A stretch of 64,000 nt of DNA from Trochalopteron elliotii (taxonomy: Eukaryota > Chordata > Aves > Passeriformes > Leiothrichidae), in NCBI GenBank assembly GCA_024734555.1, contig JANPWX010000449.1, positions 5,944,690 to 6,008,689 on the forward strand. The letters are read 5' to 3'. The position numbers were made by a program, and so were the translations under genes. Positions 26,444 through 37,400 of the stretch are shown piece by piece. Below the pieces are notes generated by a model. It was not told the DNA's origin, searched no databases, and was given only the letters and a program-made list of their open reading frames with translations. Numbering within the stretch: position 1 is the stretch's first letter; every line of letters starts with the position of its first letter.

Positions 26444-28914
26444 AGAAAATAGCACAGCACAATATATTTTAATTACCATTTTTATGTGCTGTAGCATTCT
26501 GACAGCAAGTAAGGAAGAAGCTGCACTGGGCTTTATGGAAGGGACTGCAGTAATTAATCTTCATTAGGATTGCTGCCATGGCCTTGTGAATTAAAATTCA
26601 TTACATGGAAAAAGTTTAGGGCACAGCATGTTTGATTAGCAAAATGCCAATATTTATGGGATAAATTATTCCTAACTTTTCTGAACTGTATTTTACTAGC
26701 AGATTCATTCATTATTCCTGTACATTTCTTTGGGGAAGAGCTTGTGTGCTTTATTGCAGCCTGGAAACTTGACTCATGGCCTGTAGTTTAGTGGCAAGGG
26801 CGGTTTGTTTCCAGAGGAATGCTGGTAAACCTATGCTCCAAAGCATTCTCTGATAAATGTTAAGTGAAGCAGAGCCTGTCTAGAGATCCTGCCAGCACCA
26901 CGTTGTTTGGACAACAGCAACCTGGCTGTGTGACTGCACATTTCAAATGGCTGATTCTCAAGCATTTAAAATCTAAACCTTACAGCTTGTTAAGACATTG
27001 CTTAAAGCCCAGAAGTGAGTTAAATCCTAACAATTAAAGCTTTCTATTTTTCCCTGGTATTACCTGAAAACATACTTGTGAGTTTATTTTGTAGTAGTTT
27101 AAAATTAGAGTTTTTTGGTATATAGCTGTCAGAGTCATTGTTAGATCCCACTTCCCAGATGCCATTCAGATATGCTGGCATTTGTTTTAGGGACAGGATT
27201 CATAAACTGTACCTTAATGCTTGAGTAATAAATATATTCTACCAAATGATAGCATCTTACTTAGGTGTTGCAGCTATGCAAATGGTGGCCACAGAAATTA
27301 CTGTGCCTGTTGATAAATTGGCTGTTGGTAGCTCCTCACCTGCATAAACACAAAGTAAATCCTTTCATCAGGCAGCCTCAGACTGCACGGATTGTTCAGG
27401 CAGCTGAACAGCTAAATTTCACCAGATGGTAAACGGAAGGAATTGTAAACCAGATGTGCATGCCACTTTTGAAATGAGGAGGAATTCATTTGACAGTAAG
27501 TGCAGAAGTTATTCCCATATAGCTGCTTTTGCACACTCAGTCCTTTCACATGTGGAGCTGAGAGTTATGCCTGTTACAACTCCTCCAAAGAGCTTTCTGT
27601 CCATGTAGCTACAGAAAGGCACCCTGAATGAGCACAGGATATCTCTGAGCATCATGATGCCACACATTTTTCATCTCCCTTTTAAAATTGCCACTGTCAC
27701 CTTTTCTAAAAGCTCCAGCTCTGCTCCTTCAGAGTAGTGCAGCCCCTTTCCACACCACCCAAAAGTGTGCTGGTAAAATTCCATCCTGGAGGAACAGGGA
27801 TGGGAGTTGGATTTGCTGTTCTTCAAAGGTCCCTTTCAACCCAAATTGTTCTGTGGACAGTCAGTCTGTCTTTCCTCTGCATCTCAAAATTATTCGCACG
27901 TTCCACATGATTCTCTGTTTACCTTCTGAAGCTGTTGTTATCAAATAGTGTTTTGAATCTACTTTTTGTGCATCACAAAACCACAACTATTTAGCTCTCT
28001 TCATTGCTTGTTGGTTTTGCTGCTGCTGCTTCCTGTGTTATACTCTTTATTCACTTCTCCAGTTCACAGCCCAGCTGAGGTCAAATTAATGTGAAAATAC
28101 ACTTGCCTATGTGTAAATGCATCTTCTGTTTACACTGCTAGTCAAGCTGCACAATCCCTCAGTAATAGTAAGAAGCAGCTTGACTCAGCAGAATCATCCC
28201 ACAAAACTTATGATGAAAATTCATAATAATTTTGTTGAAGTGCTTTGGTTTGTGGAAAAAATTGAGGAATCTCACAGTTCAGTTCTTTCTGGACATGTTT
28301 TATATTTAAATGTTTTACCTTATAAATATCTAGGCCTAAGGGCCTCTGAAACTCCAGAAGTGATTATAATTTTTGGTGTGTAAGGTCTGCTGTTTCACAG
28401 CTTGTAGGTACAAATGCATAGCTTGTGAGGTTTCTGCAGTGTTTTAATTTCTAAGATGTTTTTAACTAATGTCCTAGATGAAGCATTAGTCAATTATGAA
28501 TGCAAAGTGGGCTTCAGAGTCTGTTCAAAGACTGGAAATAATTGGCTCTTTTGCAAACAAGCTAAAATGCTTTTACTTAATGAGGCCTTTCTTGAGCTTT
28601 TAAAGTGAACCCCTACAGTCTGTCCTGATCAAAGTGAACACCATGAAACTCCAGCCCAGACTCACACTTGGAAAAGTGAGAATTCTTTAATGCTTCAGTA
28701 TATTTTTATATACTGTCAGTATAGCTTCAGCATTTATGGAATATCTTAACCACTACAGAGAGAAATATGAGAGTCCTTTTTGCAGAAAAGTAATAAAATG
28801 TTGGTAGCAAGTCCTGAAAAGCCGCCCCCATGCAAATGACAGCTCAAAGCCAGCAAAGTTGCTATATCCTGTGAATTAGAGGAAGACTGAGTATTTGGAG
28901 CAGTTCTCATTTAT

Positions 28915-29012
28915 TCATGGAATCACTGAATGTTTTCAGTTGAAAGAGACCTTCTGGGTCATCTAGGTCCAACATGGCCATGGGCAGGGACAGCTGTCCC
29001 TAGACCATGTTT
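28915..29012 (-). mobile_element. Short degraded CR1 3' fragment
   Basis: TCATGGAATCACTGAATG followed by a diverged GACCTTCTGGGTCATCTAGG and CATGGCCATGGGCAGGGACA resembles the reverse complement of the CR1 3' UTR. Only about 100 bases remain and divergence is higher than in the other copies, so this looks older. Confidence 0.8.
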
Positions 29013-30746
29013 CTTTACAGTTTCTCTTGGGTAGGCAGGGAAGAACAATATAAAGTCAGGGTATTTCATTTGCCTTAATTATGAAAATGCAGGGTGTTTC
29101 TTATAGGATTTCCCTCTTTCTGGGCTGTAATGAGCAGGCAGGAGGTAGCACCGTTCTTCTGTGAAAGGTGGGATGGACGAGAGAGGGAGGCAGGTCGTAC
29201 TTGTGCAGCCCATCAGCACAAGGCTGTCAGATGTCCTGTAATAATTCCTTCATCCTTGTGGAGGGGCAGCCAGGAAGCACAGCGTACAAGCTGCATTGTG
29301 CTGCTGGTCCCTCTCAGAGAGCATTTGGGAACTTGCTGAAAACTGCTGTGTTAGGGGTGAATGTTTGGGTTAGGCTGGCTTCCTGTGAGTGGTGAAAGCA
29401 GCATTTCACAGACTCTCAATTAGTCCTGTTAATGGAAAAAAATCAGGTGGACAGCTGAAGGTGGGTTGAATTGGGCATTGGGTTCCTTTGCTGTGTTGAT
29501 TCTAAGGACAGTATTCCCCAATTAGAGATGTTTATTGTAACTGCTGTTTCTAACTGTTAAGTGTCTAAACAGTATTTATGAATGGAACATTTCACAAGCA
29601 TTACATTTACACTTAATTGTAAAAACTACGGACATGCAAAAATTCTTGTTGAAACTTCTTTTGTAAGCAAACTGAATTTTCTGAATAGCAATTTGATGAA
29701 TTTTAATTGAAAATCTGAATTTAACAAACTTTTTTAGAAAAGCCTTAACTCCTTTTTTGAAGTACCATTTCTATTTTTGTTATGTTTTAAAAACACAAAC
29801 ACGAAAAGCTGAGAATGCTGTTTTGTTCCAGTTTGGTGGTTTGGATGGAACGGTTCAGGGTGTGGGGGTTTGCATTTTACTGGTTTTGGGGTATGAATTC
29901 TATCCTACAGCATACAACAACCAGCTCTCCATAATCTGGTTCACAGATATATCTTAGAATAAATTTTATTAGATTGTTTTAAACTCAGGCAAGAAGATTT
30001 ATAGCATTTTTTCAATGTTTTGGCCAAAAAGCTCATGAAGATACATGAAAGCTGTGTCTTTCTTCCCATTGTTGTCACGTGGCCATTTGGGAGAAGCCAG
30101 GGTGATAAAACAGATTGGCAGCTGTTTTGTCCAGATTGAGGGCTGCAAAAAGCAGTTATTTCAAATCTTAAGGGAAACAGCAGAAGAAATAGGAATTCAC
30201 CAGGGAAAATTACTAGGTTTGGGCTTTTCCTCTTCCTCTCATGGCAAAGAGATGTTTAGTAGCTTCCAAGGGAAATGTCTGTAAGAAGGGGAAAGAGTGA
30301 TCAAATGAGATAGGCCCAGATCAAAACTGTATCAAGTGTAGGATTTGCAAATGAAAGGACAGTTCTTATATTTTTATTTTTGATGCATACTTATTGTAGG
30401 CAAGGTCTTGAATGCATGTCAAGGTCCACTGACACATCACTAAATCAATTTTGTCAAGTTGTCTGTTGCTGTATTAGGCAGCAAATATTAGATAAGACTT
30501 ATAGCAATATCCTGATACACTGTAATCAATTAAGACAGCAGAACATCCACCACCACCTCGGTCTGAAAGCAGCTCTAATTTAGACATACAGAGTTCATCA
30601 GCTTCCATTGCTTCACCCTTCTGAATTGTAATTTTGTTTGCCCTTATCTGGACACAAATTTGCCTTGTTGAAAAGGAATTGTTAGATTACATGATGATAT
30701 TGATTACCACAGTTGTTGAAAAGACTAATTGATTTTTTTTCTGCAG

Positions 30747-30936
30747 TGAACTTGAGGAGGAGACTGGAAGAAAGAAGAGAAGCTATAGCAACAGTGCCAT
30801 AGCCGAGGAAATGCCACGGAAAAGAAAGAAGATGCAATTCAGCCAAGAGGAGGACTCCTATTTGCCATTAGATACTGGGCTCTCTCTGGCAGAGGATGAA
30901 GAGCTTGTACTGCATCTGCTCAACAGTCACAGCTAA
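30747..30936 (+). CDS. DDX10: DDX10 last coding exon and stop
   Basis: The exon begins with T, which completes a serine codon with AG from the previous exon, then gives 62 codons and a TAA stop at 30934-30936. The protein part starts with ELEEETGRKKRSYSN, carries a second basic cluster (PRKRKKMQF) and ends DTGLSLAEDEELVLHLL followed by NSHS. The closing leucine-rich acidic motif is the part I recognise most firmly as the DDX10 C-terminus. The two basic clusters are plausible nuclear or nucleolar localisation signals, in keeping with the protein's role in the nucleolus. The acceptor is excellent (TTTTTTTTCTGCAG). The reading frame is intact and matches the preceding exon's phase, which argues for a live gene and not a retrocopy. 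In human leukaemia the NUP98-DDX10 fusion keeps the DDX10 C-terminal part, so this tail is carried in that fusion (established knowledge, not seen here). Confidence 0.92.
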
Positions 30937-31435
30937 TTATTTTTCTGCTGGTTTTCTTCTCTGGGACATTTCCATAATTTTGTCAGTAGTTTACACAAAA
31001 TGAATTTGGCATCTGGGCAGCTGGGTACCAGCGAATGTAGATAAATGAGTTCCACGTGCAAGGGGATTGCCTTAGATTGGCTCATAGGTTAGAGACAATA
31101 TTTAGTTTGATTTATAAGGCTTTCTAAATGAACCTTTCAACCTAAATCCCCAGGTGTCATTTTGCAGTAGCGTGTTCACAATTTTAAATCTCGAAGTTTT
31201 GAAACAATTACCTTCTTATATTTTTGTCTTGCTTTAAATGGAAACAGGATATTGCTTTCTTGACTATGCCAGGTCTCTTATTTTGGAAGATATATGTGAA
31301 TAAAATTTTTCAGGAAGAAACACTGCTGGCAGCTCAGATTGTATTAATTAAAAATAAAAGTATGTACATTCTTCTGTGTATAAGGCGCATCTTTTAAGAA
31401 TATTTTAATAAAAATTTCTAGACCCTTGATGTAAA
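30937..31435 (+). other. DDX10: DDX10 3' untranslated region
   Basis: AT-rich sequence follows the TAA stop, with no conserved open frame. The right limit depends on which poly(A) signal is used: cleavage would fall near 31320, 31375 or 31430. The region ends within about 500 bases of the stop, a compact 3' UTR. No clear AU-rich destabilising cluster (repeated ATTTA) is present. Confidence 0.7.
31299..31412 (+). terminator. DDX10: DDX10 poly(A) signals
   Basis: Three canonical AATAAA hexamers lie at 31299-31304, 31353-31358 and 31407-31412. The second is followed by a TG-rich stretch (CTTCTGTGTATAAGG) at the right distance for a downstream element, so it is the best candidate for the main site. 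Confidence 0.75.
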
Positions 31436-34400
31436 CTTAATGGTGTCTTTCAGCTTTGTTATGAAAGCATATTTTTATCCTTCAGGTATCATTTCTGTTA
31501 TGATTCTGTCACTGGTATTAGGCAATTCAGAAAACAACTTTTAGAAGCTAAAACTGAGTCTTGTATTTGAATCCCATATGAATGAGAACACATTGCCTCT
31601 TAGTTGTGTTTGTTTGGTCTTTCCATATGAACGTACTAAATACTCCTTTTTTGTCAGTATCACTTTTTTTTGTCACAGGAACCTATCATCACCTATTCAG
31701 TACAACCCTTTCCTCCTTTTTGCTCCTCCTCTATGCTTTTTAGCTTTATCTCTTTAGCTCAGTTACCCAAAACTGAAAATATACTGCAAATTCTTGCCTC
31801 CAAATGTTTCTTCCACTGTTCTGCCAGCAGGCAGGGTATCATAAAAACAATATTATAGGCAGAGCACATCTGCCATCTGCTCCTTCCTGACAATGTGGAA
31901 TGAGAAGAAATGACTGACTTTCACAAACAGCTAAACATGAAAGATGGGACCTGCTTGGCAGCTGATGCACAGTGTTTGTTTAGTCCACAGTGCCACAGCG
32001 GGCCTGGAAAGTGTTGTGATCTGGGACCAGCATCACTGATGAATCTGTTAATGAAAAAGGATCTGCTCTGGTGCTGCTGTGACTGGTGCACATGTCCCAT
32101 GTGCCATTGTGTGAATGGCTGCAGTGAATGTAATGAGCAGCCTCAGCAAATCTCTGTCTGTGCTGGGATAGCAGAGCTCCTGCTCCTGTAGCTGTGGAGG
32201 GAGGCAGAAAATTGCAGTGCAGAGAGCTCTACCAGCAGAAAGCTGCTCAAAGATGATTTGGATATGGATGAAAATACATACAGTGGTGTGTTCTTCTTAG
32301 AGATATTCACAGATCCATAGTGTACTTGGTGGTGGTCAGTTGTCTTGTACATCACCTGATGTCTCTCAAATCAAAGCTTTGCTGTAAGAAGCATGAACAG
32401 TTGTTGAGACAAGCAAGTAAAAAACCAAAAGACTTACTGTTTCTGACTAGAATATTCTTATTTGTGTGCTGAAGTGGGAGAGAAATATTCTTACCTACTG
32501 AACAGTAAGATTAAAAATTAAATTATACACGTGGCAAGAATTGTGGTGCAGTTTTTATCTTGTGATGACTTTTTAAGTGTCTGCATAAAAATAATTTTTC
32601 AAATGTTTACTTTTGTATTTTTGAATAATGAAGTTTCTAATGTATTTGTGTTGTTTGATATAGAGCCAGTGTTTCTTGAATCCTTATGAAGTTTGCCCAT
32701 CTGCTTCAAATGTATCCATCCTTGAGGGTATGGTGTGTATATAAAGAATGAAGCCATGTGAAAAAGAAGAGGGAAGGGGCAGATGCTCCATGCCACAAGT
32801 GTATGTAAGAACAGGTAACTGCTGCATATGCTAGAAATAGTAAGATAAAAAATTCAGCATTTTTGGGGAGCGGCTGTCGTTCTGGGTTATCATTCCTGTT
32901 AGCTGTAGATCTGCTTTAAGGGGCTCCTCACCAGCCCTGCTTTTAGGAGTGTTTTTCTGGTCTAAGAAAAGAAGGACAAATAGGCAAAGTAAATACCAGT
33001 CCCAGGATTGACTTGACTGAAGGGTGTTTTCCAGGGAGCTTGTTTCAATTCACACCTGGGGACCTCTCAATTTGATGCCAAAAGACTTGGCATGTGTGTC
33101 CAGGGCTAATGGGCAGGTGAGCAGGGCCAGCTGGGCATGCCACCTATCATCTATCTTTTCTCCTGGTCTCAGGCATACCACTGTAGCATCAGAATAAATC
33201 CCAAGCTCTTGCAAGGTTGTACTTCATAAGCGTTACAGTCCCAGCTTTACACAGGAGAAATGGAAGTGAGGAAATCATAGCCAAAGACTTCCTTGGTAAC
33301 TTTATGTAGTTGATCTGCAACTCCTAAATCACTTGTGGTTTACCAAGAGCAGCCTCCCACCTGGCATCTGAACTGCCTTCTGTGCAGAATCGTGACCTTC
33401 AGGTGTTGCACTGTCTGCTGGGATGGGTTTTAGTTTTCTTCATCCCTGTAAGCTGCAAGCTATGGAAAATCCCCTTTGGAGACTCCTTCAGGAGGGGTGG
33501 AAAAGTCTGAGTAAGGTGCTGAGTATTTTCCAAAGCCATTGGCCAGGAGACAAACTGCCAAGCAGGAAGTCTTGTTTTAAATAAAGCATTTTCAGATCAC
33601 TTTGCATTTGTATATTATATTGATAGTGCTTGATTTCCTTGTGCTGCTAGAATGGTTCTAGTGTGTTGATTTATGGCTGGGTATAGCATTAAGATCTATT
33701 ACATGTAGCTAACTCTCAAGATATACATTAGGCATTTATTTAATTGCATAGTTTAGTGGGCTTTTATTCAGAATCAATTTTTCTCTTTTTTGTGTACAAA
33801 ATAACGAAGACATTTGTTTGCCAGATAATTTATTACAATTTGAAGCCTTTTTGGATGAAAACTGGAAGTCAGGTAGAAGTCAGGAGGGCATTGAAGAGTT
33901 TGGGTTTTTTAGATCAGTTAAATAGACTGACACTAGCTGTGCTAGCTACTGAAGATACTCAGCTTGCAGTATTTTCATGAGGCTCATAAAATGTGTCATA
34001 GCAGAGCTAGTGTTAACCTCAGCATCATAGAACTTTCTGTTCAGTGTTCACTTTGTAAAGACCTTATTGATGCTGCACATTAAATTGTGTGAAGAGTATG
34101 AGAAATTTAGGCTCTAACATAAGGGATTGCAAATTAATATTAAACATTTTAAATGGGTGTTTTTCCTTAAATATTATATGAATAGAAATAAAAAATGGTT
34201 CCTCCTGCAACTGACTGAGTTCAGCCAGAGCATTGATTGGTGTGTCCTGCTGTCTGGCCATACTCATAAAGAGAGAGAAATGCCTGAAGCAAAACATTAA
34301 AAAACAGAGAACTGTGGTAGAGAACATTCAATTCAGACTATAAAACATAGTACAAGATCTGAAGGTACTGAAGTGACCCTGTGAGTTCCTGTAATCCTGG

Positions 34401-37400
34401 ATATATATGACTAAACTGATACTAAATACAAGAAGAAAATGCCTCTTAGTAAAGGCTGCTAATGGGTATTTTTCTTTATCGTGCTGCTCTCTAGTTTGAC
34501 CTGATTGATGCTTATATCCTGTGAGAGATGGAATGTGCCTTGCAGCAGGGATGCTGTGCTGTGGTAGGCTGCAGCTGCTGCAGAAATGGCCACTGTGGCT
34601 CAGGGTGTTACTTGCTTTTATGCTGCAGGTCACTGCCCCAGCTGCAACCTTCCTGTGGCAAATAACCTGAGGTTCAAAATAAGCTGGTTGGTTCTGTCCT
34701 GGAGGAGGTGACTCCTTATGCTGCCCATTTTGGGAATTGTGCAGAAGGCTGGTGACAGGCAGCTGAAGGACAGTAACACTTGTGCTGCAGCCACTTCTGC
34801 TGTTAATTTGATAGAGACTCTGTGCAGAGTGGAGCCAAACCTTGCACCCAGCGTGCTTCAAGCTACAAAATCCAGAACACAATAAAGGTAACTCCAAGAG
34901 ACACACTACTTGCAATAAAGAGTTCTAGTGAGAAAAGACTGTTACCTTCATCTTTGGACCACATTTCATTAGGTTGTTTTTTATATTGCTCTCTTCTCTG
35001 GTGTTTGTAGCTCCCCTGAATTTAGTCTTACCCTTCCAAGTTGATGGTTTATTCTCAGAAGGATCTGCAAATTTTATCTTTAAAGGTGGACCTAGATGCC
35101 AGAAAAATGCATTGCCATCATCTTTGTAAGTCATGAAAATTGCTATCAAGGCATTAATTTATACCATGCAGACATTTTATAATAAAGTAGTGCACACTTT
35201 TATAATGAAATGCTCCCCCAACTTCAAAGGCAAATCAGTCAGTCAAAACCATCAAGGAATTAGAAGACCTAATGTAGAAGAACATTCTTTTCAGGTCTGT
35301 TAGGAGGTATATGCTGTGATTAAATCTGTAGAGAGAAGTTGATCTGTTCCAAGAATGCCTTGTTCATTGCCTATTTTTGTCCATGTCTGGCCAGAAGCCA
35401 TTTTTCACAAAGGAAACTATTCATCTGATTCAGTCATGTAAAAATGATTGCTTAAATTACACTGGGCTATCAGCTAGTAGCTTTACCCAGGAGTGGAATC
35501 TCTTGGGTCAATGCTATCTGTAAGTTTTGCACATTATCTGAGATGTGCTTTGTCTATAAAAATGTGGATAAGTTTAATTAAACTAAATTAGTTTTGTTGA
35601 GCAGTTTTTGAAATCCTTTCGAGCTGAGAAGTAGCTGTGCTGAGATTTCAGCTGCATTAAGAGGAAACTGATGAGCTTTGTTCTCCTAATCACGTATGGG
35701 GTCCTGGAGGAAGATAATATTCCTGGCTATGGCCTCTCTGGGACTGCAGGAGTTCTCTCTGTCATGCACAGCTTGTCCCTCTGATGCTAAACCTAAGCTT
35801 CTATAAAAAATGCAATGTGTAAGTACAGGCTGTAAATTGAACTTGCTGTTAAGTGTGTTGATGTGTTTGAGCTTATCACACTTAAGGTGAAATGGAATAT
35901 AGCTCAGTTTTTTGCAAATCCATCATATATACATTGTGCTGCACTTCTAAGGAAGTGAAACAGTTCCTCTGGTCTGGATGGTTAATGGCCATACTCATGA
36001 TCCTTCCCACAAAATGCATTTGATTGTAGTGAAATGCAACTTGTTTTTATCCCATGAGTTCAGTGAAAGCTAATGAATATGGCTCAGGAACTAATCTGAC
36101 CTTGCTAGTCATCACAAATGTCTTAACAAATCACACTTCAGCAGGTTGCAGGCTTTTTATGCCATTATCCTGAGTACCATTCTCATCTGTTTGAAGAGGC
36201 TACCAGTCCTTTGTGGAATTTGGTTTTGAGAGGACTTTTCCACTTCTTAAAATAAATATTAATGTGAATTCTTTCCCCTAGCAATGACAAGAGTCTACTC
36301 CAGTGCACTCTCAGTTGCACTCAGAAACTTGCCAGTGGGCTTCAGACTGGTGCCCTGGCTTGCCAATAAAAGCTCCTCATGAGTGGAAAGAGGCTATCAC
36401 GAGGACCCTTGCAATGGAGACACTTGTTGCTGCCAGAAAATGGATAATCATCCAGCTGGGAGATTTGATTCCCCATGTGAGTGTTACCCTGTGCCCGTTT
36501 CCCAAAAATGTAGGGGTCTTTTTCTTGGAGCAAACACCAAGAGTGTCTGTGCAAACCTAACATGATTGATTTGACTGAAATGCTCATGAGTGTGTGCAGA
36601 GAAAGCAGAGAAATGCTTGGAATTAAGTAAATGATTTGGTGTCATGCCACTCAATATCACACACTCAAATGACAGCAGGTCAGCTTGCAGATGGAGCCTG
36701 TTTCCAAAGGGAAACCACATGTCCTGCTCTCAAATCGCAGGTCATGGCAAATGGAACAATTTCTGCATGGATGCTGCTAACCTTGTCCTTGGTAGTCCTG
36801 ACCTGTGGGGAGGGTTGGTTGGTGAAGACCTGGGACATGGTTGAGAATCAGAGTATTGAATTAGCAGTGAGGTTACAGTGAGCAGCAATCATGCTGTTTC
36901 CCTCTAATGCTGTCTGGAATGCCCAAGGCAGTGCACACGAGACCTTTTTGTCCTCTGGCAGTAAAGAATGATACTTCTCTTTATCTGACTATTTTTGGAC
37001 TTTTCCTTTGTAAATCTCTCCATCCTCCATCAGGAAAATAAGAACATTCAAAAGAACACTGTTGGGAGCTACCAAGCTTGGCTTTGGCATTCTCTTGCCA
37101 AAAGCTTTCCTCACCTATCACAAAGAAGCACAGTGCTCTGGCTGATGTCCCTTGGCAAACCTGTGTGCTGCAGTGTAAGGCAGTGATGAGGTGACATGAA
37201 GATGTCAGCTGTCAAGGCTGGCCCAGTAGCCTTTTTTTTCTAGCCTCTCACTGACAGCTTTCTTTTTCTTAAACTATAAATTTGTTTTCCTATTGCAATG
37301 TTTGACACAGAGGCAGAGCAGTGGATTGCAAGGGACCAGCATGCAGGGGAAACTTGGTGTGCAGGGGAAAGTTCCAAGAGGAAAGCTGCCTTCCCTCAGG

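Larger units (their letters stand above)
22466..30746 (+). other. DDX10: Last intron of DDX10
   Basis: This 8.3 kb intron has donor GTATGC and acceptor TTTTTTTTCTGCAG ending at 30746. It contains an ERVL-like fragment at its left end and two CR1 copies, each listed separately. The parts between them (about 22942-25704, 26444-28914 and 29013-30746) look like unique AT-rich intronic DNA with only short chance frames. I see no further exon, snoRNA or microRNA hairpin that I can support. Confidence 0.85.
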
